Source: Paenibacillus donghaensis (GTDB taxonomy: Bacteria; Bacillota; Bacilli; Paenibacillales; Paenibacillaceae). From it: a stretch of 64,000 nt of DNA. The notes beneath the pieces were generated by a model. It searched no databases, was not told the origin of the DNA, and saw only the letters and a program-made list of their open reading frames with translations. Below are positions 56,684-64,000 of the stretch, in pieces. The position numbers and the translations under genes are program-made. Position 1 is the first letter of the stretch. Every line of letters starts with the position of its first letter. The DNA lies in assembly GCF_002192415.1 (NCBI RefSeq), contig NZ_CP021780.1, forward strand, positions 5,332,001 through 5,396,000, in the 5' to 3' direction.

Positions 56684-56797
56684 GGAACTAAATGAAATGG
56701 AGTTAAAAAATGATTATTACGCCTGTCAAGATATAGTGAGAACTCTCGAAGACTCCGCTCTGTGGTGCTTCCAAAGTTCGAAGTCCAAACGTAGTTG

Positions 56798-56985
56798 GCT
56801 ATAGGGAAGATCTACCGTTAATTCCTAGCTAGTGTTCGGTTTTCATGACATATAGGGAAAAGTTACCACTATTTTGTCCTTCGAGGGCATTACTTAAGTG
56901 ATGGCACCTAATTAGCGGTAGAAAACTCCCCATAACCCCATCGAATCACCATTCTGAGACCAACTAGTGGTAGAATTCCCCTATA
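56798..56985. repeat. Four-unit repeat array D
   Basis: Units start near 56798, 56850, 56907 and 56961. Units 1-2 read CTATAGGGAAGATCTACCG and ATATAGGGAAAAGTTACCAC. Units 3-4 are inverted: TTAGCGGTAGAAAACTCCCC with ATA, and TAGTGGTAGAATTCCCCTATA-like. Unit 4 merges into the dispersed motif at 56960-57032. The gap from the hisS promoter to 57576 holds this array, the two dispersed motifs and two hairpins, and no clear gene. Confidence 0.7.
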
Positions 56986-57032
56986 CTTCTTCGCTGCACC
57001 CAAGTAGTAACCACTTTCGCATCTATTTGCTC
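56960..57032 (+). repeat. CTAAGTAGTAAC-type dispersed motif
   Basis: CCAACTAGTGGTAGAATTCC, CCTATACTTCTTCGCTGCACC, CAAGTAGTAACCACTTTCGC, ATCTATTTGCTC in order. It lines up along its full length with 45682-45764 and in part with 8619-8644 and 34014-34064. Confidence 0.65.
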
Positions 57033-57104
57033 CGAACGTTCCAGAGCATCATTCTAATTCATCATTGGAACCTAAAGAGTCGCAAAAAATAGGCAAACAA
57101 GTAG

Positions 57105-57169
57105 AAACGGCTTCGCCGACCTTTGTAAGAGGCGGCATCCGTTTCTGCGAGAAATAGAAGGATAATTCA
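57105..57169 (+). repeat. Dispersed hairpin repeat, copy 2 (GGCGGCATCC type)
   Basis: Matches 8264-8327 on the same strand: GGCTTCGC, then TAAGAGGCGGCATCC, then TTTCTGCGAGAAATAGAAGG. An imperfect ATCC..TTTCT/AGAAGGAT hairpin is kept. It lies 70 bp beyond the motif at 56960-57032. Confidence 0.6.
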
Positions 57170-57208
57170 TGGCGTGAAACATATAAATTCTTATATTTAA
57201 AAAAAAGT

Positions 57209-57233
57209 GACCTGCAGCCGATTGCTGCAGGTC
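57209..57233 (-). terminator. Orphan intrinsic terminator
   Basis: GACCTGCAGC pairs with GCTGCAGGTC; on the minus strand it is followed by ACTTTTTTTTTA. No gene lies directly upstream on that strand, since the next one (57576) has its own terminator. Confidence 0.6.
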
Positions 57234-57500
57234 CATCATCATATATTATAAAAAAGGGGGTCATGTCTTTATTATAAACCCGCTATATTAAGGAATCATG
57301 ATAGTAATATTACAATTGTATTACAGATGAGAAAGCGCTTCAATTATCATGTCCCATTCTCTGTCTGTGTTACTCCGCCGATAACTTAGTCTATAATATC
57401 AGCCAAATGTAGAATACTCAATACTAAATAGTAAATACTCAATCCAAGCTTGGCATCTACATGTCATGAGCGGCGCGGAACGCAGCACAGTGCAGCGCAA

Positions 57501-57536
57501 AAATCCCCGGCTCTACATAAGCTGAGCCGGGGATTT
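57501..57536. terminator. Intrinsic terminator
   Basis: AAATCCCCGGCTC (57501-57513) pairs with GAGCCGGGGATTT (57524-57536). On the minus strand TTTTTGCGC follows, 40 bp after the stop of the gene at 57576. Confidence 0.8.
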
Positions 57537-57575
57537 ATAACCATAAGAGCAGCTACCCTGTTCCGTCAGAGTGTC

Positions 57576-58040
57576 TTATGATTCGAACACTTCGACAAAA
57601 GCGTGTTTGCCGCGCAAGGTGCGCACAACCTCATCAAATTGAGCCTCAGGGACTTTGAGATCCATCACATAATGCAGATCATCCAAATCGCCATCGGTTA
57701 CCTCTTCACTGTTCAGCACCTTCACGTCGTCGTCTACCGGGCCTTTGTCCTCGGCAAGATCTCTGTGCCCTGCCGCATCGGGAATAACCAGCCCAGGGGC
57801 GAACGCCGCATTCGCTACCGTACCGGAGGCACCTGACGCTCCCATAATACCGCCTCCCGTCGAAGCGTTGTTATAAGGCACCAGCGGCAGCAGAATGTTG
57901 CGGCCCTGCGACCTGCTCGTATTGAGCGGATCGGTTAGCCGGGATACCTCCGAATTCTCCAGATTGTACGCGATCAGCGAGGTCTGCGCGCCTACCGCTT
58001 CATCTTCGGTTCTGAAATACGCCTGAATTCTTTTAGTCAT
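57576..58040 (-). CDS. Hypothetical protein with Gly/Ala-rich middle
   Basis: A 154-residue protein behind ACGGGAGGGAATAACA. The first 45 residues look like a small alpha/beta domain (KRIQAYFRTEDEAVGAQTSL), the middle is Gly/Ala/Ser-rich (TGGGIMGASGASGTVANAA), and the C-terminus is acidic, with LHYVMDLKVPEAQFDEVVRT. The layout resembles YflT/GsiB-region general stress proteins, where a ferredoxin-like domain flanks a glycine-zipper-like segment, but this is a loose likeness. It is an added gene in the dtd-hisS interval. Confidence 0.6.
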   Translation of the reverse strand: MTKRIQAYFRTEDEAVGAQTSLIAYNLENSEVSRLTDPLNTSRSQGRNILLPLVPYNNASTGGGIMGASGASGTVANAAFAPGLVIPDAAGHRDLAEDKGPVDDDVKVLNSEEVTDGDLDDLHYVMDLKVPEAQFDEVVRTLRGKHAFVEVFES

Positions 58041-58088
58041 TGTTATTCCCTCCCGTGTAAGTTTTGTAGTGGAACCCGCAAAACTATA

Positions 58089-58423
58089 TTAGAGCACCTT
58101 GAGCAGCTCACGCACAAATGCGGGCTCGTCTTTTGGTGTGCGTGAAGTAATGAAATTGCCTTCGACAATCACTTCTTCATCCTTGAAGGTCGCACCTGCG
58201 TTCTCGATATCGTCCTTTAAGGCCGGATAAGCCGTAATCGTACGACCCTCCAGCAGCTCCGCACTGATCAGAATCTGCGGACCGTGGCAGATGGAGGCGA
58301 TCAGCTTACTCGCCGAGTTTACCGCTTTCACGAACTCAAGGACTTCCTCGCTTAAACGCAGGTTGGTACCTTCATTTCAGAATCTTCAAAGCCGTTCGCT
58401 AACAAGAAAGCAACTTTACTCAT
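58089..58423 (-). pseudogene. DJ-1/PfpI family gene with its middle deleted
   Basis: From the ATG at 58423 (after GGGAG) the frame reads MSKVAFLLANGFEDSEMKVP, the family N-terminus, and stops a few codons later. A shifted frame resumes with LRLSEEVLEFVKAVNSASKL, then IASICHGPQILISA with the catalytic cysteine, and runs to the normal end FVRELLKVL at 58089. About 65 codons, including the PGG segment, are missing. The enzyme (type 1 glutamine amidotransferase-like deglycase) cannot be made. Confidence 0.8.
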
Positions 58424-58427
58424 GAGA

Positions 58428-58705
58428 TTAACTGCTCCCTTCCGTTTTGTTCTGTTCTCGTAGTTCTATTACCCCCCAAAGGGCTGCTTCTAACCACCGT
58501 CTGCAAAGTTGTACCCCGCTCACACACGAAAAACCGCGTTCTTCCAGCCTCAGCTGCGCGGCAGAAAAATACGCTTGCGCCCTCTGAGTACCGGCTGGTC
58601 CTGCGGATCTTCATTGCTTCTGGCTGATGCACTGGCCTCAGCCGGACTTCCGGCGGCAAACGGCGGAAGACTCCGCCACACCCATGCTTTCTGTGAGAAT
58701 CTCAT
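58428..58705 (-). pseudogene. Possible frameshifted gene upstream of the PfpI remnant
   Basis: An ATG at 58705, 9 bases behind AAGGGG, opens MRFSQKAWVWRSLPPFAAGS and continues into NEDPQDQPVLRGRKRIF. A second frame overlaps and continues AYFSAAQLRLEERGFSCVSG, then CRRWLEAALWGVIELREQ, to a stop at 58428. One base change would join them into about 92 residues. The stop lies 5 bp before the PfpI start, as in a coupled operon. All frames are fairly open in this GC-rich stretch, so the call is weak. Confidence 0.3.
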
Positions 58706-58787
58706 TAGGCAGAACCCCTTGTTCCTGTAATATTCATCCCCACTAGTCTAACCAGCCACCAGAAGCACTATCCGGCACAGACAAAAA

Positions 58788-58830
58788 GATGCCTTAAGCA
58801 AGGGGTAGTCATAACCCCGCTTAAGGCATC
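58788..58830 (-). terminator. Intrinsic terminator of relA-dtd
   Basis: GATGCCTTAAGC (58788-58799) pairs with GCTTAAGGCATC (58819-58830); on the minus strand TTTTTGTC follows. It lies 44 bp after the dtd stop codon. Confidence 0.85.
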
Positions 58831-58873
58831 CTCCAGCAGACAATAGTAACTTTAGGTTGTTCTGTATTCCGGC

Positions 58874-59317
58874 TTATCCTTGGCTGTCCAGAATAAGAGT
58901 GACCGGCCCCCAATTGGTGAATTCGACATCCATCATCGCTCCGAAGATGCCGGTCTCCACCCGCAGGCCTCCCGCTCGAAGCTGGCCGTTGAAGTAATCA
59001 TACAGCAGCTCCGCTTCGGCAGGCGCGGCCGCAGCCATAAAGTTCGGGCGTCTTCCCTTGCGCGTATCCGCGTATAAGGTAAATTGCGAGACGGACAGAA
59101 TGGCCCCTCCAGTATCGGTCACGCTGTGATTCATTTTGCCGGCATCATCCTCGAAAATACGCAGCCCGGCAATTTTGTCCGCCAAATATTTAGCATCCTT
59201 CTCGGTGTCTCCATGAGTGACGCCAACCAGCAGCATCAGGCCTTGCCCGACCGCACCTGTCACGGTGCCGTCCACAGTAACCTTGGCCGCTTTGCAGCGC
59301 TGCACAACCACTCTCAT
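58874..59317 (-). CDS. dtd: D-aminoacyl-tRNA deacylase
   Basis: A 147-residue homodimeric editing enzyme that removes D-amino acids (and glycine from tRNA-Ala). [17 protein letters not shown] opens the protein. The two catalytic-site signatures are present: [17 protein letters not shown] and the C-terminal [13 protein letters not shown]. It lies 21 bp downstream of relA, the same arrangement as in B. subtilis, and precedes the operon terminator. Confidence 0.96.
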   Translation of the reverse strand: MRVVVQRCKAAKVTVDGTVTGAVGQGLMLLVGVTHGDTEKDAKYLADKIAGLRIFEDDAGKMNHSVTDTGGAILSVSQFTLYADTRKGRRPNFMAAAAPAEAELLYDYFNGQLRAGGLRVETGIFGAMMDVEFTNWGPVTLILDSQG

Positions 59318-59338
59318 TGTACTCTCCAGCTCCTTGCT

Positions 59339-61522
59339 CTATTGCATAATACGGTGGACGGTATAGACATCCTTCACCCGGTTGACCCGGTCCACTACCG
59401 ACTGCAGATGATCCGTGTTGCGGATCAGAATGGTCATATGGATCATCGCCATCTTGTTCTTGTCGGACCGTCCGGTCACCGCGGAGATATTGGTCTTGCT
59501 CTCGGACACCGCCTGCAGCACCTCGTTGAGCAGACCATTGCGGTCATGGCCCGTGATCTCAATGTCCACACTGTAGTTGGCCTCCATGCTGCCTTCCCAC
59601 TCCACTTCGATTACCCGTGCTGCTTCTTCGCCATCGCCGTCGCCTGGAATATTCGGACAGTCGTCCCGGTGCACAGATACGCCGCGCCCACGAGTTACAT
59701 AACCGACGATGTCATCGCCGGGCACAGGATTGCAACATCGTGCGAAACGAACCAGCAGGTTATCAATCCCTTTGACACGTACGCCGTTGGTCGGCTGGTT
59801 GCGCTTCTCCCCGGATGACTTGATCTCCTTCATCTCGGAAGTCAGCTCCAGATGATTGGCAGCGTCCTCCTGCTCCTTGCGCAGCTTCTCCGTCAGCTTG
59901 GAGGCGATCTGGGCGGCAGTAATCCCGCCGAAGCCCACCGCCGAGAGCATATCCTCGATATCGTTAAAAGAAAACTTCTTCGCCACTTCCATCAGCTTGT
60001 CGTCCGAGCTCCACTCGGAGATATCGACATTCAGGCGCTTCAGCTCGCGTTCAATCGCTTCGCGGCCTTTCTCGACATTCTCCTCGCGTTTCTCCTTCTT
60101 GAACCATTGTTTGATCTTGCTGCGGGCATGCGAGGACTGGGCGATCTTCAGCCAGTCGCGGCTGGGCCCATAGGAATGCTTCGAGGTCAGAATCTCCACG
60201 ATATCCCCGGTCTTCAGCTTGTGGTCCAGCGGAACGATCCGTCCGTTCACCTTGGAACCGATGGTCCGGTTGCCCACCTCCGTATGAATCCGGAAGGCGA
60301 AATCAAGCGGCACCGAGCCTACCGGCAGCTCAATAACCTCGCCCTTTGGAGTGAAGACAAACACCAGATCGGAGAAGAAGTCCATCTTCAGCGATTCGAC
60401 AAATTCCTCCGCATCCTTGGCTTCATGCTGCAGCTCCAGAATCTCGCGGAAGAACGGCATCCGGTTCTCCGGGTTGGCATTGTTGTTGTTGCTGCCTTCT
60501 TTATAGGCCCAGTGCGCAGCAATCCCGTATTCCGCCGTGCGGTGCATCTCCCAGGTACGGATCTGCACCTCGGTAGGCTCGCCTCCGGGACCCACAACTG
60601 TCGTGTGCAGCGATTGGTACATGTTCGCTTTGGGCATGGCAATATAATCCTTGAAACGGCCCGGCATCGGCTTCCAAAGGGTATGAATAATGCCAAGTGT
60701 GGCATAACAGTCCTTGATGTTCTCCACGATGATGCGGATCGCCAGCAGATCGTAAATTTCGTTGAACTGTTTGTTTTTGGTGCTCATTTTGTTATAGACG
60801 CTGTAAATATGCTTCGGTCTGCCCGAAAGGTCGCCTTCAATGCCCATTTCGTCCAGCTTGGAGCGGATGCGGCCAATGACACTCTCGATAAACTGTTCCC
60901 GTTCCGCCCGCTTCTTGTGCACCAGATTGGCAATGCGGTAGTATTGCTGCGGGTTGAGGTAACGCAGAGCGATATCCTCCATCTCCCACTTGATCGCAGA
61001 GATCCCCAGACGGTCGGCGATCGGACAGAAAATCTCCAGTGTCTCATAGGAAATCCGGCGCTGGCTCTCTTCCGACTGATATTTCAGGGTACGCATGTTA
61101 TGCAGACGGTCTGCCAGCTTGATCACAATGACCCGGATATCCTGAGCCATGGCGATGAACATCTTGCGGTAGTTCTCATTCTGCTGCTCTTCCTTGGAGC
61201 GGAAGCGGATGCGTTCCAGCTTGGTTAAACCATCAACGAGCATGGCACTGGTATCGCCAAATTCCGCCCGGATCTGCTCTAGAGAAACCGTTGTATCTTC
61301 TACTACATCATGTAAAAGCGCTGCAATGATGGAGATAACATCCATCTGCATATTGACGACAATATCTGCGACCGCAAGCGGATGCAGAATATACGGCTCC
61401 CCCGACTTGCGGACCTGCCCGTGATGAGCCTGATCGGCAAATTCATAAGCTTCCCGGATGCGGAGAAGATCTTTAGCTTTTATATAGGCGCCAGCCTTAT
61501 CCATTAATCGCTCTATGCCCAT
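59339..61522 (-). CDS. relA: Bifunctional (p)ppGpp synthetase/hydrolase (Rel)
   Basis: About 727 residues from the ATG at 61522, which gives the family opening MGIERLMDKAGAYIKAKDLL; the frame is open 24 codons further up. The HD hydrolase domain (about 30-200) keeps HDVVEDT, ADRLHNMRTLKYQ and the metal ligands, so it can degrade (p)ppGpp. The synthetase domain (about 230-350) has RFKDYIAMPKANMYQSLHTT. TGS (about 390-450), zinc-finger/helical and C-terminal ACT domains follow. It controls the stringent response on the ribosome. dtd follows closely; apt is separated by an inverted uraA. Confidence 0.97.
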   Translation of the reverse strand: MGIERLMDKAGAYIKAKDLLRIREAYEFADQAHHGQVRKSGEPYILHPLAVADIVVNMQMDVISIIAALLHDVVEDTTVSLEQIRAEFGDTSAMLVDGLTKLERIRFRSKEEQQNENYRKMFIAMAQDIRVIVIKLADRLHNMRTLKYQSEESQRRISYETLEIFCPIADRLGISAIKWEMEDIALRYLNPQQYYRIANLVHKKRAEREQFIESVIGRIRSKLDEMGIEGDLSGRPKHIYSVYNKMSTKNKQFNEIYDLLAIRIIVENIKDCYATLGIIHTLWKPMPGRFKDYIAMPKANMYQSLHTTVVGPGGEPTEVQIRTWEMHRTAEYGIAAHWAYKEGSNNNNANPENRMPFFREILELQHEAKDAEEFVESLKMDFFSDLVFVFTPKGEVIELPVGSVPLDFAFRIHTEVGNRTIGSKVNGRIVPLDHKLKTGDIVEILTSKHSYGPSRDWLKIAQSSHARSKIKQWFKKEKREENVEKGREAIERELKRLNVDISEWSSDDKLMEVAKKFSFNDIEDMLSAVGFGGITAAQIASKLTEKLRKEQEDAANHLELTSEMKEIKSSGEKRNQPTNGVRVKGIDNLLVRFARCCNPVPGDDIVGYVTRGRGVSVHRDDCPNIPGDGDGEEAARVIEVEWEGSMEANYSVDIEITGHDRNGLLNEVLQAVSESKTNISAVTGRSDKNKMAMIHMTILIRNTDHLQSVVDRVNRVKDVYTVHRIMQ

Positions 61523-61817
61523 TCTCGTCGTATCCGTTTCCTTTCTATAATAAAATGAACCCGCACGGGTTGCACATTCTGCAGGTTCCATCATTTCCTC
61601 GAGCCTTCGCGCTCAGATTAAAGTTGTCTATAATTATGACGCTTACGATGGATTACGTCAACACTTGCCACCGCATGGCATTCTGTCGCCGTAAAGACCA
61701 CAAGATGGGACAAATTCGTGTCACAAGTGAAATTGTTGTTGTAAAAAGGCCGCGTTCTATTTAATCTAGTAAAGGCGGTTCGAAGCCTGCCCACCCTAAA
61801 TCAGACATGAAAGAGAA

Positions 61818-63131
61818 GTGAATCGATTGCAACGCGAAATTCAAGTTAATGAAAAACTGCCTATGGGTCCGGGTTTCCTCCTAAGCCTGCAGCATTTGTT
61901 CGCCATGTTCGGCAGTACAGTGCTGGTTCCCAACTTGTTCGGGGTAGACCCCGGCATGATTCTGTTGATGAACGGCCTCGGAACCCTGCTGTATATATTT
62001 ATCTGCCGCGGTAAGATTCCCGCCTATCTCGGCTCCAGCTTTGCTTTTATCTCCCCGGTGCTAGCCGTGCTGGCAGATCATAAGGATGATCATATGCATG
62101 GCTATTCGCTCGCTTTGGGCGCATTTATCGTCACAGGGATTATTTTTGTACTCGTTGCCGTTGTGGTCCGTTATGCCGGTACCTCCTGGATTGATGTCGT
62201 GTTCCCTCCAGCAGTTATGGGTGCGATCGTAGCCACTATCGGTCTTGAACTGGTGCCTGTTGCTGCAGGTATGGCCGGTCTGATCTCAACAGATGGAGCT
62301 GCAGATTGGACGCCAGACGGCAATGCCATTCTCTTGTCCATGGTGACTATGGGTGTGACTGTGCTCGGTGCCCTTGTATTCCGCGGCTTCCCCAAAATCA
62401 TTCACATTCTGATTGGTATTGTTACCGGTTACGGTCTCGCCTATGTGATGGGACTGGTCAATACTGAATCTATCAGTAAAGCAAGCTTCTTCGCCCATCC
62501 AACGCTTATTACTCCCTCCTTTGACTGGAATGTGATTCTGACGATTGTTCCTGTGTCGCTGGTCGTGATCGTCGAGCATATCGGCCATTTGCTGGTGACA
62601 AGCAATATTGTCGGCAAAGACTTGGCCAAAGATCCCGGCCTGGACCGTTCCCTGATGGGTAACGGAATCTCCACCATTATCTCCGGTTTCGTCGGCTCCA
62701 CACCCAATACCACTTATGGCGAGAATATCGGCGTCATGGCGCTGACCAAAGTTTATTCGGTATATGTCATTGGCGGTGCTGCGATTATCGCTATTCTGCT
62801 GTCATTCTCAGGTACCTTCTCTTCCGTCATTGCCAACATTCCCCTGCCGGTCATGGGCGGTGTCTCCCTGCTGCTGTTTGGAGTTATTGCCGCTTCAGGG
62901 CTGCGTATATTCGTAGAACAGAAGGTTGATTTCTCCAAAGCGACCAACATGATTATGGCTTCACTTGTGCTTGTAACAGGAATCAGCGGTGCTACACTTA
63001 AAATGGGTGGCGTACAGCTCTCCGGGATGGCACTGGCTACCATTGTCGGCATCGTGCTGGCCTTGTTCATCAAGCTGATTGAAGTGCTGGGCTGGTCCAA
63101 CGAAGAAAAGAATGAGAAATCCGCGCATTAG
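61818..63131 (+). CDS. uraA: Uracil permease, NCS2 family (UraA type)
   Basis: A 437-residue transporter with 14 helices, close to E. coli UraA along its length. LLSLQHLFAMFGSTVLVPNL, GKIPAYLGSSFAFISPVLAV, VVIVEHIGHLLVTSNIVGKD (first uracil-binding Glu) and STPNTTYGENIGVMA (second Glu) are all conserved. It couples uracil uptake to protons. The GTG at 61818 is taken as start; a TTG at 61827 is the alternative and fits the ribosome-site spacing about as well. It is inverted between apt and relA and has a strong terminator. Confidence 0.93.
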   Translation: MNRLQREIQVNEKLPMGPGFLLSLQHLFAMFGSTVLVPNLFGVDPGMILLMNGLGTLLYIFICRGKIPAYLGSSFAFISPVLAVLADHKDDHMHGYSLALGAFIVTGIIFVLVAVVVRYAGTSWIDVVFPPAVMGAIVATIGLELVPVAAGMAGLISTDGAADWTPDGNAILLSMVTMGVTVLGALVFRGFPKIIHILIGIVTGYGLAYVMGLVNTESISKASFFAHPTLITPSFDWNVILTIVPVSLVVIVEHIGHLLVTSNIVGKDLAKDPGLDRSLMGNGISTIISGFVGSTPNTTYGENIGVMALTKVYSVYVIGGAAIIAILLSFSGTFSSVIANIPLPVMGGVSLLLFGVIAASGLRIFVEQKVDFSKATNMIMASLVLVTGISGATLKMGGVQLSGMALATIVGIVLALFIKLIEVLGWSNEEKNEKSAH

Positions 63132-63159
63132 AATGTGAATAATAAGATTAATATTACAT

Positions 63160-63203
63160 AAAAAGGCTGCTCTTATCCGGCAACGGATGGGAGCAGCCTT
63201 TTT
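63160..63203. terminator. Bidirectional intrinsic terminator between uraA and apt
   Basis: AAAAAGGCTGCTC (63160-63172) pairs with GAGCAGCCTTTTT (63191-63203), with ATCCG/CGGAT inside. It serves the convergent genes. Confidence 0.9.
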
Positions 63204-63263
63204 GGTATGATGCAAAAGGATGTTTATCGGATTATTTCCCGGGAAAAGACAAGTTCCGGCAAA

Positions 63264-63791
63264 TTAATCCTCATAATTCAGCAAAGACAACACTTCAATG
63301 CCGGATAACTTGTTGCGGCCATGCAGCTGCACCAGCTCAATCAGGAATGCTGCGCCAACCACTACTCCACCCAGTTGCTCTACAAGACGCACTGAAGTTG
63401 CAATGGTTCCGCCTGTAGCCAGCAGGTCGTCGGCAATCAGCACCTTCTGTCCGGGCTGAATCGCATCGGTGTGGACAGCCAGCGTGTCCTTGCCGTATTC
63501 CAGGTCATAGCCTACTTCAATCGTCTCATAAGGGAGCTTGCCGCTCTTGCGGATCGGCACAAAACCTACGCCAAGCGCATAAGCCAGAGGTGCCCCTACC
63601 ACGAAGCCGCGGGCTTCCGGTCCGGCAATTACATCAATCTTGAGATGGGCCACAAGTGCCTTCAGCTCATTGATCGCCTGACGGTAGCCTTCGCCGTCCT
63701 TGAGCAGGGTGGTAATATCCTTGAAGCTGATTCCCGCTTGCGGAAAATCAGGAATCACGCGAATCATGTCTTTGAAATCCAAACTCATCAT
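63264..63791 (-). CDS. apt: Adenine phosphoribosyltransferase
   Basis: A 175-residue type I phosphoribosyltransferase that makes AMP from adenine and [24 protein letters not shown] opens the protein, [20 protein letters not shown] follows, and [15 protein letters not shown] is the PRPP-binding loop. The start overlaps TAGGAGATGATG, so the first or second ATG may be used. It sits 54 bp after recJ, the order known from B. subtilis (recJ-apt-relA). Confidence 0.96.
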   Translation of the reverse strand: MMSLDFKDMIRVIPDFPQAGISFKDITTLLKDGEGYRQAINELKALVAHLKIDVIAGPEARGFVVGAPLAYALGVGFVPIRKSGKLPYETIEVGYDLEYGKDTLAVHTDAIQPGQKVLIADDLLATGGTIATSVRLVEQLGGVVVGAAFLIELVQLHGRNKLSGIEVLSLLNYED

Positions 63792-63845
63792 CTCCTAATG
63801 GTGGTGTTGCTTGCTATAAAGCGTTTCTTTCTCTTCTGAATAGGG

Positions 63846-64000
63846 TCAGGATGCGCCAAGCCGGAGGTTCTGAAGCCAGTCCTGCAGTTCTGCGAGACTG
63901 CCCTCCAGGAAATAGCGCTCCATTTCTGCCGCTTGTCCCAACCGGGCATATTGGCGCGATGCGGTCAGGCTTCTGGCAGCAGGCTGATTTCTAAGTGCCA
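63846..64000 (-). CDS. recJ: 3' end of single-strand exonuclease RecJ (cut by window edge)
   Basis: The last 50 codons of a frame that enters from the right. It ends in SRQYARLGQAAEMERYFLEG, then ELQDWLQNLRLGAS and a stop at 63846. This tail is a helix without a diagnostic motif, so the call rests mostly on synteny: recJ precedes apt in B. subtilis and relatives, and the spacing of 54 bp fits one transcript. Confidence 0.6.
   Translation of the reverse strand, partial: ALRNQPAARSLTASRQYARLGQAAEMERYFLEGSLAELQDWLQNLRLGAS

Noticed and set aside
56760..56800. tRNA-like GTTCGAAGTCC sequence
   Set aside because: No matching acceptor or anticodon arms can be drawn around it.
57327..57345. cre-like sequence GAGAAAGCGCTTCAA
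   Set aside because: No gene starts on either strand near it, and a short coding-like frame runs through it. Probably chance.
59852..61228. 458-codon plus-strand frame opposite relA
   Set aside because: Mirror frame; relA motifs on the minus strand are complete.

Overview
The window looks like a chromosome segment of an endospore-forming, low-to-mid GC Gram-positive bacterium, most likely Paenibacillus or a close relative. The evidence is an S-layer-anchored GH16 beta-glucanase, an adjacent GH9/GH48 cellulase pair carrying family 3 cellulose-binding modules, a three-gene GerA-type spore germination operon, long AraC-type sugar regulators with LplB/LplC-like permeases, and a T-box leader on hisS. 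Genus is inferred from gene content, not from a marker gene.

The backbone reads right to left on the minus strand: recJ (3' end), apt, relA, dtd, hisS, aspS, tcdA, rarA, cymR and a cysteine desulfurase. This is the order known from Bacillus subtilis (apt-relA-dtd-hisS-aspS-yrvM-yrvN-cymR-yrvO). Here it is broken by added genes: a uracil permease between apt and relA; a purine-type permease, a HelD helicase and a small DNA-binding protein between tcdA and rarA; the cellulase pair and an inverted mnmA between rarA and cymR; and about 29.5 kb between cymR and the desulfurase.

Region by region. 1-5.9 kb: beta-glucan use (a GH94/GH161-like phosphorylase cut by the window edge, then a 1500-residue S-layer GH16 enzyme). 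6.1-8.1 kb: zinc ribbon, PRC-barrel and desulfurase. 8.6-10.9 kb: DUF523, an SOS-associated peptidase and small envelope proteins. 10.9-21 kb: an oligosaccharide locus (GH2 enzyme, binding protein, two permeases, AraC regulator). 21.3-25.2 kb: a nucleotidyltransferase, a GMC oxidoreductase with a small partner, and a 29-residue membrane protein. 25.4-29.2 kb: gerXA-gerXC-gerXB. 29.4-37.6 kb: a decaying accessory zone with many broken genes, a secreted tandem CBM21 protein, an old yellow enzyme, an SDR, a MarR regulator, an XRE regulator with its own operator, a glycosyltransferase and a tyrosine integrase remnant. 37.7-64 kb: the backbone with its added genes.

Two patterns stand out. First, four intergenic spacers (8.4, 33.8, 45.9 and 56.8 kb) each hold a roughly 185-bp array of four short repeat units in a forward-forward-reverse-reverse layout with nearly the same spacing, although the unit sequence differs at each site. 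They are accompanied by a second dispersed motif built around CCTAAGTAGTAAC. I know of no named family matching this. Second, several genes have lost their middle but kept both ends (DUF4003, an old yellow enzyme, a DJ-1/PfpI protein, an integrase), which shows active decay. No tRNA, rRNA, CRISPR array or intact insertion sequence was recognised.
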